The notes under the pieces are model-generated. The model had not been told where the DNA came from, searched no databases, and saw only the letters and a list, made by a program, of their open reading frames with translations. DNA of 64,000 bases from Cognatilysobacter claricitrinus (lineage in GTDB: Bacteria; Pseudomonadota; Gammaproteobacteria; Xanthomonadales; Xanthomonadaceae): positions 930,001 through 994,000 of the forward strand of contig NZ_BAAFZV010000002.1 in assembly GCF_045866565.1 (NCBI RefSeq), read 5' to 3'. Made by a program: the position numbers and the translations under genes. Positions 19,513-28,166 of the stretch are shown here, piece after piece. Numbering within the stretch: position 1 is the first letter of the stretch; every line of letters begins with the position of its first letter.

Positions 19513-19557
19513 TTGACCCCCGTATGGTCCGCGACTACCATCAAACAAGCGTTTGAT
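19513..19557 (+). promoter_or_regulatory. fad operon promoter with overlapping PsrA-type operator
   Basis: A sigma-70-like promoter TTGACC (19513-19518), 17-bp spacer, TACCAT (19536-19541) is overlapped at its -10 end by an inverted repeat ATCAAAC-AAGC-GTTTGAT (19540-19557). PsrA of Pseudomonas is known to bind G/CAAAC-N2-4-GTTTG/C, which this site fits. The operator is 12 bp before the regulator's start codon, a position suited to autorepression. Confidence 0.7.
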
Positions 19558-19569
19558 TCGGTACGCCGC

Positions 19570-20208
19570 ATGTCCACTCCTGCTCCCTTCTCCACCAAGG
19601 ACCGCATTCTCGGCGCCGCCGAGGAGCTGTTCGCGCAGTACGGCTTCGCCGGTACGTCGCTGCGGCAGGTCACCAGCCGCGCCGACGTCAACATCGCCGC
19701 GGTGAACTACCACTTCGGCAGCAAGGAAAACCTCGTCAACGAGGTGTTCCGCCGTCGCATGGACGAGATGAGCGAACGTCGCCTGGACGCGCTGAAGGCG
19801 GCGGTCGCGTCCGGTACGGGCGATCTCGAGCCGATCCTTGCCGCCTTCGTCGAACCTGCCTTGGCGATGGCGCAGGATCGCCACGGCGGCGCGTCGTTCA
19901 TGCGCGTCATCGCCCGTGCCTACGCCGAGAAGAACGACGCGCTGCGCAAGTTCTTGTCCGACCACTACGGCCACGTTCTGCGCGAATTCGCGAAGGCGAT
20001 CTCGACCGTGGTGCCCGAGCTGACCAAGGAAGAGCTGTACTGGCGCCTGGACTTCCTCGCCGGCGCGTTGACGTACGCGATGTCCGACTTCGGCCTGATC
20101 AAGCGGCCGTCGGGTACGTCCGAAGCCGCCCACCGCGCCCGTGCGGCGCGCGAACTGATCCGTTTCGCCGCCGCCGGCTTCCGTTGCCGGCCGGCCGACC
20201 TTTCCTGA
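19570..20208 (+). CDS. TetR-family regulator, PsrA-like, of fatty-acid oxidation
   Basis: A 212-residue TetR repressor. The N-terminal helix-turn-helix is KDRILGAAEELFAQYGFAG, then SLRQVTSRADVNIAAVNYHF and GSKENLVNEVF, which is close to the DNA-binding domain of PsrA. The ligand domain has FMRVIARAYAEKNDALRKFL and ELYWRLDFLAGALTYAMSD, also as in PsrA, whose ligands are long-chain fatty acids. The ATG at 19570 is the first after the operator. It is followed by the beta-oxidation genes with a 26-bp gap, so repressor and target form one operon. That it senses fatty acids or acyl-CoA is inferred from family and context. Confidence 0.85.
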   Translation: MSTPAPFSTKDRILGAAEELFAQYGFAGTSLRQVTSRADVNIAAVNYHFGSKENLVNEVFRRRMDEMSERRLDALKAAVASGTGDLEPILAAFVEPALAMAQDRHGGASFMRVIARAYAEKNDALRKFLSDHYGHVLREFAKAISTVVPELTKEELYWRLDFLAGALTYAMSDFGLIKRPSGTSEAAHRARAARELIRFAAAGFRCRPADLS

Positions 20209-20234
20209 TTCCCCAACCCGGGACTACCACCGAC

Positions 20235-22604
20235 ATGTCCAAGAAACTGCTCGTCCGCCGCGCCGCCGTGCTGGGCGCAGGCGTCATGGGAGCGCAGATC
20301 GCCGCGCACCTCACCAACGCCGGCGTCGATACCGTGCTGTTCGACCTCCCGGCGAAGGAAGGGGACCCGAACGGCATCGTGACCAAGGCGATCGCGAACC
20401 TCGCGAAGCTCAGCCCTGCCCCGCTCGCCGACAAGTCGCTGGCCGAGCGCATCACGCCTGCGAACTACGAGACGGGCCTGGAGCTGCTGCGCGGCTGCGA
20501 TCTGGTGATCGAAGCGATCGCCGAGCGCATGGACTGGAAGCAGGACCTGTACAAGAAGATCGCCCCGTTCGTGCCGGCGCACGCCGTGCTGGCGAGCAAC
20601 ACGTCCGGCCTCGGCATCAACGCGCTGGCCGACGTGCTACCGGAAGAGATGCGTCACCGTTTCCTCGGCGTCCACTTCTTCAACCCGCCGCGCTACATGC
20701 ACCTCGCCGAGCTGATCCCGGCGAAGACGACGGATACCGAAGTTCTCGAAGGCCTCGAGACGTTCCTGACGACCACGCTCGGCAAGGGGGTCGTGATCGC
20801 CAAGGACACGCCGAACTTCATCGGCAACCGCATCGGCGTGTTCTCGATGCTGGCGGCGATGCACCACACCGAACGCCTCGGCCTCGGGTTCGACACGGTC
20901 GATTCCCTCACCGGCCCGGCGATCGGTCGCCCGAAGTCGGCGACGTATCGAACCGCCGATGTGGTCGGCCTCGATACGATGGCGCACGTCCTCAAGACGA
21001 TGGCCGACACGCTGCCCAACGATCCGTGGCATCAGTACTTCAAGGCACCGATCTGGCTGACGGGCCTCGTCGAAAAGGGTGCACTCGGCCAGAAGACCGG
21101 CGCGGGTTTCTACACCAAGCGCGGCAAGGACATCCTCGTGCTCGATGTCGCCGCACGCGATTACCGCCCGACCGCGGGCGAGCTTGATGCCGACGTCGCA
21201 GCGATCCTCAAGGAACGCGACCCAGCAAAGAAATTCGCCGCGCTGCGCGCGAGCGACAATTCGCAGGCGCAGTTCCTGTGGTCGGTATTCCGCGACACAT
21301 TCCACTACAGCGCCTTCCACCTGAAGGACATCGCCGACACCGCGCGCGACGTCGACTTCGCGATGCGCTGGGGCTACGGCTGGTCGCAGGGCCCGTTCGA
21401 GACGTGGCAGGCCGCCGGCTGGAAGCAGGTCGCGCAGTGGATTGCGGAAGACGTCGCCGCCCGCAAGACGATGGCGAACGCGCCCCTGCCGGCGTGGGTT
21501 GCATCGCGTGACGGCGTGCACGAGGCCACGGGCAGCTTCAGCCCGGCACGGAACGGTGCGATCGCACGTTCGTCGAACCCGGTCTATGCGCGCCAACGCT
21601 TCCCGGATGCGCTGCTGGGCGAGAAGTTCTCCCCCGGCAAGACGCTGTTCGAGAACGACGGCCTGCGCCTGTGGGCCGATGAGGACGACATCGCGGTCGT
21701 CAGCTTCAAGACCAAGCTGCACACGGTGTCGGACAAGGTGCTCGATGGTCTGCAGGAAGCGATCGGCATCGCCGAGCGCGACTTCGCCGGCCTGGTGATC
21801 TGGCAGCCAAAGGAGCCCTTCTCCGCCGGCGCCGACCTTGCCGGTGCGCTCGGCCTGCTGCAGGCCGGCAACGTCGCCGGTTTCGAGGCGATGGTCGAGA
21901 ACTTCCAGCGCACCAGCCAGCGCATCAAGTATTCGCTGGTGCCGGTGGTCGCGGCCGTGCGCGGTCTCGCGCTCGGCGGCGGCTGCGAGTTCCAGATGCA
22001 TGCCGCGCGCACGGTGTTCGGTCTCGAGAGCTACGTCGGTCTCGTCGAAGCCGGCGTCGGTCTGTTGCCGGCCGGTGGCGGCCTGAAGGAGTTCGCGGTG
22101 CGCGCGTCCGAGGCGGCCGGTCCCGGCGGCGACGTTTTCGCGCAGCTCAAGGCGCCGTTCGAAAGCGTCGCGATGGCCAAGGTGTCGACGTCGGCGTTCG
22201 AGGCGAAGTCGCTCAAGCTTGCGCGCGACAGCGACGTCGTCGTGTTCAACACGCACGAGCTGCTGCATGCGGCGAAGGCGCAGGCACGCGGCATGGCCGA
22301 GGCCGGCTACCGCCCGCCGATGCCGGCGCGCAACGTCGTGGTCGCGGGCGACGTCGGCATCGCGTCGCTGCAGATGATGCTCATCAACATGCTCGAAGGC
22401 ATGTTCATCTCGCCCCACGACTACGAGATCGCGACGCGCATCGCCACTGTCATGTGCGGCGGCATGGTCGACCGCGGGTCGGTGGTCGACGAGGAATGGC
22501 TGCTCAAGCTCGAGCGCCAGCACTTCGTCGAACTCGCGCAGATGGAAAAGACGCAGCAGCGCATCGCGCACATGCTGCAGACCGGCAAGCCGCTGCGGAA
22601 CTGA
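20235..22604 (+). CDS. 3-hydroxyacyl-CoA dehydrogenase/enoyl-CoA hydratase (FadN type)
   Basis: Bifunctional beta-oxidation protein of 789 residues. The NAD-binding 3-hydroxyacyl-CoA dehydrogenase comes first (VLGAGVMGAQIAAHL at residues 10-25, HFFNPPRYMHLAELIP near 150, then FIGNRIGVF), and the enoyl-CoA hydratase/crotonase domain is C-terminal (about 490-660, with the oxyanion-hole stretch FSAGADLAGALG and LALGGGCEFQMHA). This order is that of Bacillus FadN (YusL) and is the reverse of E. coli FadB. The ATG at 20235 gives MSKKLLVRRAAVLGAGVMG. With the following thiolase it completes the last three steps of the cycle. Confidence 0.93.
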   Translation: MSKKLLVRRAAVLGAGVMGAQIAAHLTNAGVDTVLFDLPAKEGDPNGIVTKAIANLAKLSPAPLADKSLAERITPANYETGLELLRGCDLVIEAIAERMDWKQDLYKKIAPFVPAHAVLASNTSGLGINALADVLPEEMRHRFLGVHFFNPPRYMHLAELIPAKTTDTEVLEGLETFLTTTLGKGVVIAKDTPNFIGNRIGVFSMLAAMHHTERLGLGFDTVDSLTGPAIGRPKSATYRTADVVGLDTMAHVLKTMADTLPNDPWHQYFKAPIWLTGLVEKGALGQKTGAGFYTKRGKDILVLDVAARDYRPTAGELDADVAAILKERDPAKKFAALRASDNSQAQFLWSVFRDTFHYSAFHLKDIADTARDVDFAMRWGYGWSQGPFETWQAAGWKQVAQWIAEDVAARKTMANAPLPAWVASRDGVHEATGSFSPARNGAIARSSNPVYARQRFPDALLGEKFSPGKTLFENDGLRLWADEDDIAVVSFKTKLHTVSDKVLDGLQEAIGIAERDFAGLVIWQPKEPFSAGADLAGALGLLQAGNVAGFEAMVENFQRTSQRIKYSLVPVVAAVRGLALGGGCEFQMHAARTVFGLESYVGLVEAGVGLLPAGGGLKEFAVRASEAAGPGGDVFAQLKAPFESVAMAKVSTSAFEAKSLKLARDSDVVVFNTHELLHAAKAQARGMAEAGYRPPMPARNVVVAGDVGIASLQMMLINMLEGMFISPHDYEIATRIATVMCGGMVDRGSVVDEEWLLKLERQHFVELAQMEKTQQRIAHMLQTGKPLRN

Positions 22605-22657
22605 GGTTCGAAGGCCCGCCCTTCCGAATCCCCTTCGAGCCTCCGAGAGAAATCATC

Positions 22658-23869
22658 ATGAGCAAGCAGATCCAGGACGCCTACATCGTCGCCGCCACCC
22701 GCACGCCAGTGGGCAAGGCGCCGCGCGGCTTCTTCCGCAACACCCGCCCCGACGACATGCTCGCGCACGTGCTGCGCAGCGTGGTCGCGCAGGCGCCGGG
22801 CATCGACGTCAACCGCATCGATGACGCCATCATCGGCTGCGCGATGCCGGAGGCCGAGCAAGGCATGAATGTGGCGCGCATCGGCGTGCTGCTCGCCGGC
22901 CTGCCCGACGTCGTCGCCGCGCAGACGATCAATCGTTTCTGCTCGTCGGGCCTGCAGGCCGTCGCGCTGGCCGCCGACCAGGTGCGCTTGGGCAACGCGG
23001 ATCTCATCCTCGCCGGCGGCACCGAATCGATGTCGATGGTGCCGATGATGGGCCACAAGATCGCGCTCAACCCGCGCGTCTTCAGCAAGGACGAAGGCCA
23101 CGTCGCGATCGCGTACGGCATGGGCATCACCGCCGAGAACGTCGCGAAGGAATGGAACATCTCGCGCGAGCAGCAGGACGCGTTCGCGGTGGAATCGCAC
23201 CGCAAGGCGCTGGCCGCCATCGCCGCGGGCGAATTCCGCGACGAGATCTCGCCGTACGAAGTCGTGTCGCACGTGCCGGAGCTTTCCGGCAACACCATTC
23301 AGCTGCGCAAGCGCCTTGTCGACACCGACGAGGGCCCGCGCGCCGACACGTCCATGGACGGCCTGGCCAAGCTGCGCCCGGTGTTCAAGAACGGCCAGTT
23401 CGGCGGGTCCGTCACCGCGGGCAATGCATCGCAGATGAGCGACGGCGCTGCCGCGGTGCTGATCGCGTCGGAGTCTGCGATCAAGCAGTACGGCCTCACG
23501 CCCCTCGCCCGTTTCGTGAGCTTCTCGGTCGCCGGCGTACCGCCGCACATCATGGGCATCGGCCCGAACGCGGCGATTCCGAAGGCGCTCAAGCAGGCCG
23601 GCCTGACGCGCGACCAGATAGACTGGATCGAGCTCAACGAAGCGTTCGCCGCGCAGGCACTCGCAGTGATCAAGGACTCCGAACTCGACCCGTCCAAGGT
23701 CAATCCGCTCGGTGGTGCGATCGCCCTCGGCCATCCGCTCGGCGCGACCGGCGCGGTGCGCACGGCGACGATCGTGCACGGCATGCGCCGTCGCCAGCAG
23801 AAGTACGGGATGGTGACGATGTGCATCGGCACGGGCATGGGCGCGGCGGGAATCTTCGAAGCGCTCTGA
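22658..23869 (+). CDS. Acetyl-CoA C-acyltransferase (3-ketoacyl-CoA thiolase)
   Basis: Cleaves 3-ketoacyl-CoA to acetyl-CoA and a shortened acyl-CoA. The acyl-accepting Cys is in NRFCSSGLQA (about residue 95), the His in LGHPLGATGA and the second Cys in CIGTGMGAAG, all at normal positions. 403 residues from the ATG at 22658, which has GAGAGA upstream. It follows the FadN-type gene by 53 bp and is closed by a strong terminator; it corresponds to FadA in function. Confidence 0.94.
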   Translation: MSKQIQDAYIVAATRTPVGKAPRGFFRNTRPDDMLAHVLRSVVAQAPGIDVNRIDDAIIGCAMPEAEQGMNVARIGVLLAGLPDVVAAQTINRFCSSGLQAVALAADQVRLGNADLILAGGTESMSMVPMMGHKIALNPRVFSKDEGHVAIAYGMGITAENVAKEWNISREQQDAFAVESHRKALAAIAAGEFRDEISPYEVVSHVPELSGNTIQLRKRLVDTDEGPRADTSMDGLAKLRPVFKNGQFGGSVTAGNASQMSDGAAAVLIASESAIKQYGLTPLARFVSFSVAGVPPHIMGIGPNAAIPKALKQAGLTRDQIDWIELNEAFAAQALAVIKDSELDPSKVNPLGGAIALGHPLGATGAVRTATIVHGMRRRQQKYGMVTMCIGTGMGAAGIFEAL

Positions 23870-23890
23870 GCCTTGCAATGCACGTCAACG

Positions 23891-23918
23891 ACGGGGCCTT
23901 CGGGCCCCGTCCGTTTTT
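23891..23918 (+). terminator. Terminator of the fad operon
   Basis: Perfect 8-bp stem ACGGGGCC/GGCCCCGT with a TTCG tetraloop, followed by CCGTTTTT. Confidence 0.92.
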
Positions 23919-23974
23919 GCGGAGCTGTCCTGCAGCTCAAGCTCACGACGCATCGGACAGCGCGCCGCGAAGAT

Positions 23975-25279
23975 CTACCGCGAGGCGAACAGCCCGCGCG
24001 CCAATCGATCCTTCAGCGCGTCCTTCGATTGCGCCCACCAGTAACTCGCCTGCGCCGCCGCGAAGCCGAACGGCTTGAACGCGGGCTGCAGGCCGTAGCG
24101 CGACAGATGGCGATAACGCGTGTCGCCCTCCGCAATCGCAGACGCTACCAGGTCGCCGGCAGCCGTCGTCGGCGCGACGCCGTGACCACCAAACGCCTGC
24201 GCGACCCACAGGCCCGGCTCGGCTTCCATCACGTGCGGCATCTCGTGCGGCGCGTAGCTCATCAGGCCGGACCAGGCATAGTCGACCGCGACGCCATGCA
24301 GCTGCGGAAACACGCGCAGCATGTCGCCGACGAGCAGCTTTTCGACGTCGGCAGGCGCGCGATCGCGCACGGAAATGCGTCCGCCCCACAGCAGGCGCGT
24401 GTCCGGGAGCGGGCGGTAGTAGTCGAACGCGAAGCGCGTGTCGTAGACGGCGGCTTGCGTGCGCAACACGCCATGCATCCGATCGCCGAGCGGCTCGGTG
24501 ACCATCACATAGGTGGCGATGGGCAGTACTGCTGCGTCCACGCGGCGACGCAGTTTCGCGAGATAGCCGCCGCATGCGAGCACGACGTTGCGCGCCCGCA
24601 CCTCGCCATCGGGCGTGCGCACGCGCCAGCCGCCACCGTCCCGTGCCAGGGCGATCGCGGGCGTCGACTCGTGGATACGCACGCCCGCGCGCTCGAGAAC
24701 ACCAGCGAGCCCGCGCGCATAACGCAGCGGGTGGAAATGGAATGCCGCGCCTTCGTAGAGGCCTTCGGAATAGCGCTCGCTGGCGATGCGGCGACGCATT
24801 TCGTTGCGATCGAGCCACGCCCAATCGGTTCCGTAGCGCGCGGCGAGCAACGTCTGGCGCGCCTTCAATGGCGCCGGATCATCGAACCAGTTCGCCCAGA
24901 TCACGCCACCGTCCACGACATCGCAAGCGATCGCGTAGTCGTTGATGCGTGACCGGATGCGTCGGACCGCGTCGAGCGTCCACCCGTAGACCTCGCGCGC
25001 GACGTCCGCGCCCAGGTCCGCGATCAGCCTGGCCTCGCCGCGCGAATAACCGCCGAATACGAAGCCGCCATTCCGGCCGGATGCACCGTAGCCGACGTGG
25101 TGTGCGTCCAGCAGGACGATGTCGCGATGCCCGCGCTCGACCAGCCCGAGCGCGGTATTGAGACCTGCGAAACCGCCGCCGACCACGCAGACGTCGTGGT
25201 CGACCGCACCGGATAGCGATCGAGCTGCGGGCGGCGGGCCCGCACTCGCGTTGTAGTAATCGCCCTGGAATCGCGGCAT
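23975..25279 (-). CDS. FAD-dependent oxidoreductase, DadA/PuuB-like
   Basis: A 434-residue flavoprotein of the DAO family. The dinucleotide-binding motif is VCVVGGGFAGLNTALGLVERG (about residues 29-50) with VLLDAHHVGYGASGRNGGF following; the C-terminal flavin-contact region is LWVAQAFGGHGVAPTTAAGDLVA. The N-terminal YYNASAG and the general layout match gamma-glutamylputrescine oxidase (PuuB) and related amine oxidases, so the substrate is probably an amine or N-substituted amino acid; this is inferred. The ATG at 25279 starts MPRFQGDYYN. It follows galU by 38 bp but is unrelated in function. No export signal is seen. Confidence 0.8.
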   Translation of the reverse strand: MPRFQGDYYNASAGPPPAARSLSGAVDHDVCVVGGGFAGLNTALGLVERGHRDIVLLDAHHVGYGASGRNGGFVFGGYSRGEARLIADLGADVAREVYGWTLDAVRRIRSRINDYAIACDVVDGGVIWANWFDDPAPLKARQTLLAARYGTDWAWLDRNEMRRRIASERYSEGLYEGAAFHFHPLRYARGLAGVLERAGVRIHESTPAIALARDGGGWRVRTPDGEVRARNVVLACGGYLAKLRRRVDAAVLPIATYVMVTEPLGDRMHGVLRTQAAVYDTRFAFDYYRPLPDTRLLWGGRISVRDRAPADVEKLLVGDMLRVFPQLHGVAVDYAWSGLMSYAPHEMPHVMEAEPGLWVAQAFGGHGVAPTTAAGDLVASAIAEGDTRYRHLSRYGLQPAFKPFGFAAAQASYWWAQSKDALKDRLARGLFASR

Positions 25280-25317
25280 TGCACCAGCGTGGCGCGCCGC
25301 GCGCGGGCTGTCCAGCC

Positions 25318-26229
25318 TCAGCTGATCTCGACGACGCCCAGTTCGACCAGCGCGTTGCGCATCATGTCGGCCGCGGCGTCGCTCAGCTTCTCGTGGTCGA
25401 GGGCATAGCGGATCGTCGCTTCGATCAGACCGATGTGCGTGCCGCAGTCGAACCGCGTGCCGCGGAAGCGGTACGCGTCGACGCATTCCTCGGCAAGCAG
25501 GCGATCAATCGCGTCCGTCAGCTGGATTTCGCCGCCGGCGCCCGGCGTGATCGTTTCGAGCAGCGAAAAAATCCGCGGCGAAAGCACGTAACGCCCCACG
25601 ACGGCGAGATTGCTCGGCGCATCCTTCGGCGCGGGCTTCTCGACGATGCGCGTGATGCGTCCACGGCGATTGGCGAAATCCTTCGTCGCCACGATGCCGT
25701 AGCTGTCCGTCTTCTCGGGCGGAACGTCCTGCACGGCGATCACGCTGCAGCCGCTTTCCTGGGCCGCGTCCGCCATCTGCTTCAGGGCGCCCGGGCCCCG
25801 GTTCCAGATGAGGTCGTCCGGCAGCAGAACCGCGAACGGCTCGTCGCCGATGACCTCCTTCGCGCACAGCACCGCGTGCCCGAGCCCCAACGCTTCGGCC
25901 TGGGTGATGAAGATCGTCTTGACGCCCGGCGGCAACACGTCTCGCACCAGCTCCAGTTGCTCGGTCTTGCCTGCACGCTCGAGCTTGTGCTCGAGCTCAT
26001 ACGCCTTGTCGAAGTAATCCGCGACGGCGTGCTTGTAGCGGTTGGTGATGAACACCAGCGTGTCGCAACCTGCTTCGATTGCCTCGTCGACCGCGTACTG
26101 GATCAGCGGCTTGTCGATGACCGGCAACATTTCCTTCGGCACCGTCTTGGTGGCGGGAAGGAAACGGGTGCCGAGTCCGGCAACGGGGAAGACGGCCTTG
26201 CGGATGCGACGCGGGGGAGTCGAGGTCAT
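25318..26229 (-). CDS. galU: UTP-glucose-1-phosphate uridylyltransferase
   Basis: Makes UDP-glucose for lipopolysaccharide, exopolysaccharide and glycan synthesis. The nucleotidyltransferase signature is KAVFPVAGLGTRFLPATK at the N-terminus, followed by KEMLPVIDKPLIQYAVDEA and later VLLPDDLIWN. The ATG at 26229 gives 303 residues, the usual length; the frame upstream overlaps the preceding gene and is not conserved. It is the last gene of the lapB-linked polysaccharide series (29-bp gap). Confidence 0.95.
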   Translation of the reverse strand: MTSTPPRRIRKAVFPVAGLGTRFLPATKTVPKEMLPVIDKPLIQYAVDEAIEAGCDTLVFITNRYKHAVADYFDKAYELEHKLERAGKTEQLELVRDVLPPGVKTIFITQAEALGLGHAVLCAKEVIGDEPFAVLLPDDLIWNRGPGALKQMADAAQESGCSVIAVQDVPPEKTDSYGIVATKDFANRRGRITRIVEKPAPKDAPSNLAVVGRYVLSPRIFSLLETITPGAGGEIQLTDAIDRLLAEECVDAYRFRGTRFDCGTHIGLIEATIRYALDHEKLSDAAADMMRNALVELGVVEIS

Positions 26230-26258
26230 CGAAGAGTCGGTCAGGGAGCGCGAATCGC

Positions 26259-28166
26259 TCAGATTTTGCGCGACTGGCGTGCAGGAAACGCGACGACGGT
26301 CGCCGTCGACGCTCCGTTCGAACCGCTCGCGAGCGGTTCGAACTCGGGCACGGCGTCGCGAAGCAAGCGCGCAAGCGCGTCGAGGTCGTAGCGGGCGCAT
26401 GCATCGTTGAACAGGTTCACCGCATCGACCACGTGCGCGGACGCGACCTTGCGCGGCTCGGCCTGCAGGATCTTCGGGTGCTGCGTCGGTCGATAGCGTT
26501 CGTCCGCATGGAACAGCGTTTCGTGCAGCTTCTCGCCGGGACGCAGGCCCGTGTAGACGATGGCGACGTCGCGACCAGGCTGTTTGCCTGCGAGACGGAT
26601 CATCTGCTCGGCGAGCAGGCGGATCGGCACGGGCTCGCCCATGTCGAGCGTGTACACCGCTTCGTGCGTTCCGATTGCCGACGCCTGAAGGATCAGCTGG
26701 CAGGCCTCGGGAATAGTCATGAAGAAGCGCGTGACTTCGGGGTCGGTCACGGTGACGGGTCCACCTGTGCGGATCTGCTCGCGGAAGAGCGGAACGACGC
26801 TACCCGCAGAATCCAGCACGTTGCCGAAGCGCACGGTCACGAAGCGCGTCGGGCAGTCGGCGAGCGCCTGGCAGATCATCTCCGCCATGCGCTTGGTCGC
26901 ACCGAGCACGTTGACCGGATCGACGGCCTTGTCGGTCGAGATCAGCACGAACGTGCCGATCGATGCGTTGCGACACGCCTGCGCCACGTTGTAGGTCGCG
27001 ACGACGTTGTTGCGGATCGCCTCGCGAAGCTGCGTCTCCAGCACCGGCACCTGCTTGTAGGCGGCGGCATGGAAGACGGCTTCCGGCTGCGAACGCCCGA
27101 TGGCGTACGCGATCACCGCGCGGTCGCCGCAGTCGCCGAGCACCGGAATCACTTCGATGTCGGGGAAGTCACGACGCAGCGCGGCGTCGGTCGTCATCAG
27201 CGCGAGTTCGTCCATTTCGACGAGCGCGATGCGACGCGCGCCATGCCGGGCGCACTGCCGGCAGAGCTCCGCGCCGATCGAACCGCCGGCACCGGTGACC
27301 AGCACGGAACGCCCGCCCAGCCACGCACGGATCGCTTTCCAGTCCGGCAATACGGGCTTGCGACCGAGCAGGTCCTCGATCGCCACTTCCTTGAGCTCGC
27401 CCGGCATCGACCGGCCTTCGAGCACGTCCTGCAGGCGCGGCACCGAACGGAACGGCAGTCCACTGCGTTCGCAGATCGTCACGATGCGCTGCAGCGCCGT
27501 GGCGTCCGCGGACGGAATCGCGATGACCACCAGTTGCGCGGCGGTCTCGCGAGCGATCGCCGGAAGCTGATCGATCGCGCCGAGCACCGGGACGCCGTGC
27601 ATCTTCGAACCGCGGAGGCGCGGCGCGTCGTCGAGGAAACCGACGGGCTGGTAGGTGCCGAAGCGGCGGAGGTCGCGCACAAGCGCTTCAGCCGCCTGGC
27701 CGGCGCCAAGGATCAACACGCGCGTCGACGACGTACGCCGGCCATCGGACTGCACGTCTTTCCATGCGCGATAGATGAGGCGTGGCGCACCCAGCATCGC
27801 CGCGAGGACGACCGGATACAGCACCAGCACGCCACGCGGCACGGTATCCATCCGGTTATAGAGGAACAGCGCAGCAACGACGCCGATCACGCCGATCACC
27901 GACGCCTTCAGGATGTTCCACAGATCCGGGACGCTGGCGAAGCGCCACAGGCCGCGATACAGGCCGACATACCAGAACGCGGCACCCTGCACGGCGAGCA
28001 CAAACGCCGTCTCCATGGACCACAGGGGCAGGTCCGGCGAGCTCGGCTCGACCGCATAGCGCATCCAGTGCAGCCCGAACCAGACGAGCCAGACCATCGA
28101 CAGGTCGTGCACTGCGATCGCGATTCGCGGCAGGCGCGCCTGCCAGGGGGACAATGTTCGAGCCAT
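26259..28166 (-). CDS. Membrane-bound NDP-sugar 4,6-dehydratase/epimerase (WbpM/CapD-like)
   Basis: A 635-residue polysaccharide biosynthesis protein. Four N-terminal membrane helices (for example LSMVWLVWFGLHWM, VIGVIGVVAALFL) are followed by a CoA-binding-like Rossmann fold (VLILGAGQAAEALV, about residue 150) and the extended SDR domain (VLVTGAGGSIGAELCRQ near 290, STDKAVDPVNVLGATKRMAE with the catalytic Lys). WbpM, FlaA1 and CapD relatives make 4-keto-6-deoxy sugars from UDP-GlcNAc for O-antigen. Start ATG at 28166 has AAGGA upstream and its first base is the last base of the previous stop (TGATG), so translation is coupled. Exact substrate unknown. Confidence 0.88.
   Translation of the reverse strand: MARTLSPWQARLPRIAIAVHDLSMVWLVWFGLHWMRYAVEPSSPDLPLWSMETAFVLAVQGAAFWYVGLYRGLWRFASVPDLWNILKASVIGVIGVVAALFLYNRMDTVPRGVLVLYPVVLAAMLGAPRLIYRAWKDVQSDGRRTSSTRVLILGAGQAAEALVRDLRRFGTYQPVGFLDDAPRLRGSKMHGVPVLGAIDQLPAIARETAAQLVVIAIPSADATALQRIVTICERSGLPFRSVPRLQDVLEGRSMPGELKEVAIEDLLGRKPVLPDWKAIRAWLGGRSVLVTGAGGSIGAELCRQCARHGARRIALVEMDELALMTTDAALRRDFPDIEVIPVLGDCGDRAVIAYAIGRSQPEAVFHAAAYKQVPVLETQLREAIRNNVVATYNVAQACRNASIGTFVLISTDKAVDPVNVLGATKRMAEMICQALADCPTRFVTVRFGNVLDSAGSVVPLFREQIRTGGPVTVTDPEVTRFFMTIPEACQLILQASAIGTHEAVYTLDMGEPVPIRLLAEQMIRLAGKQPGRDVAIVYTGLRPGEKLHETLFHADERYRPTQHPKILQAEPRKVASAHVVDAVNLFNDACARYDLDALARLLRDAVPEFEPLASGSNGASTATVVAFPARQSRKI

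Noticed and set aside
20637..22571. A 644-codon minus-strand frame opposite the FadN-type gene
   Set aside because: Antisense shadow without domains; the plus-strand gene has complete dehydrogenase and hydratase motifs.
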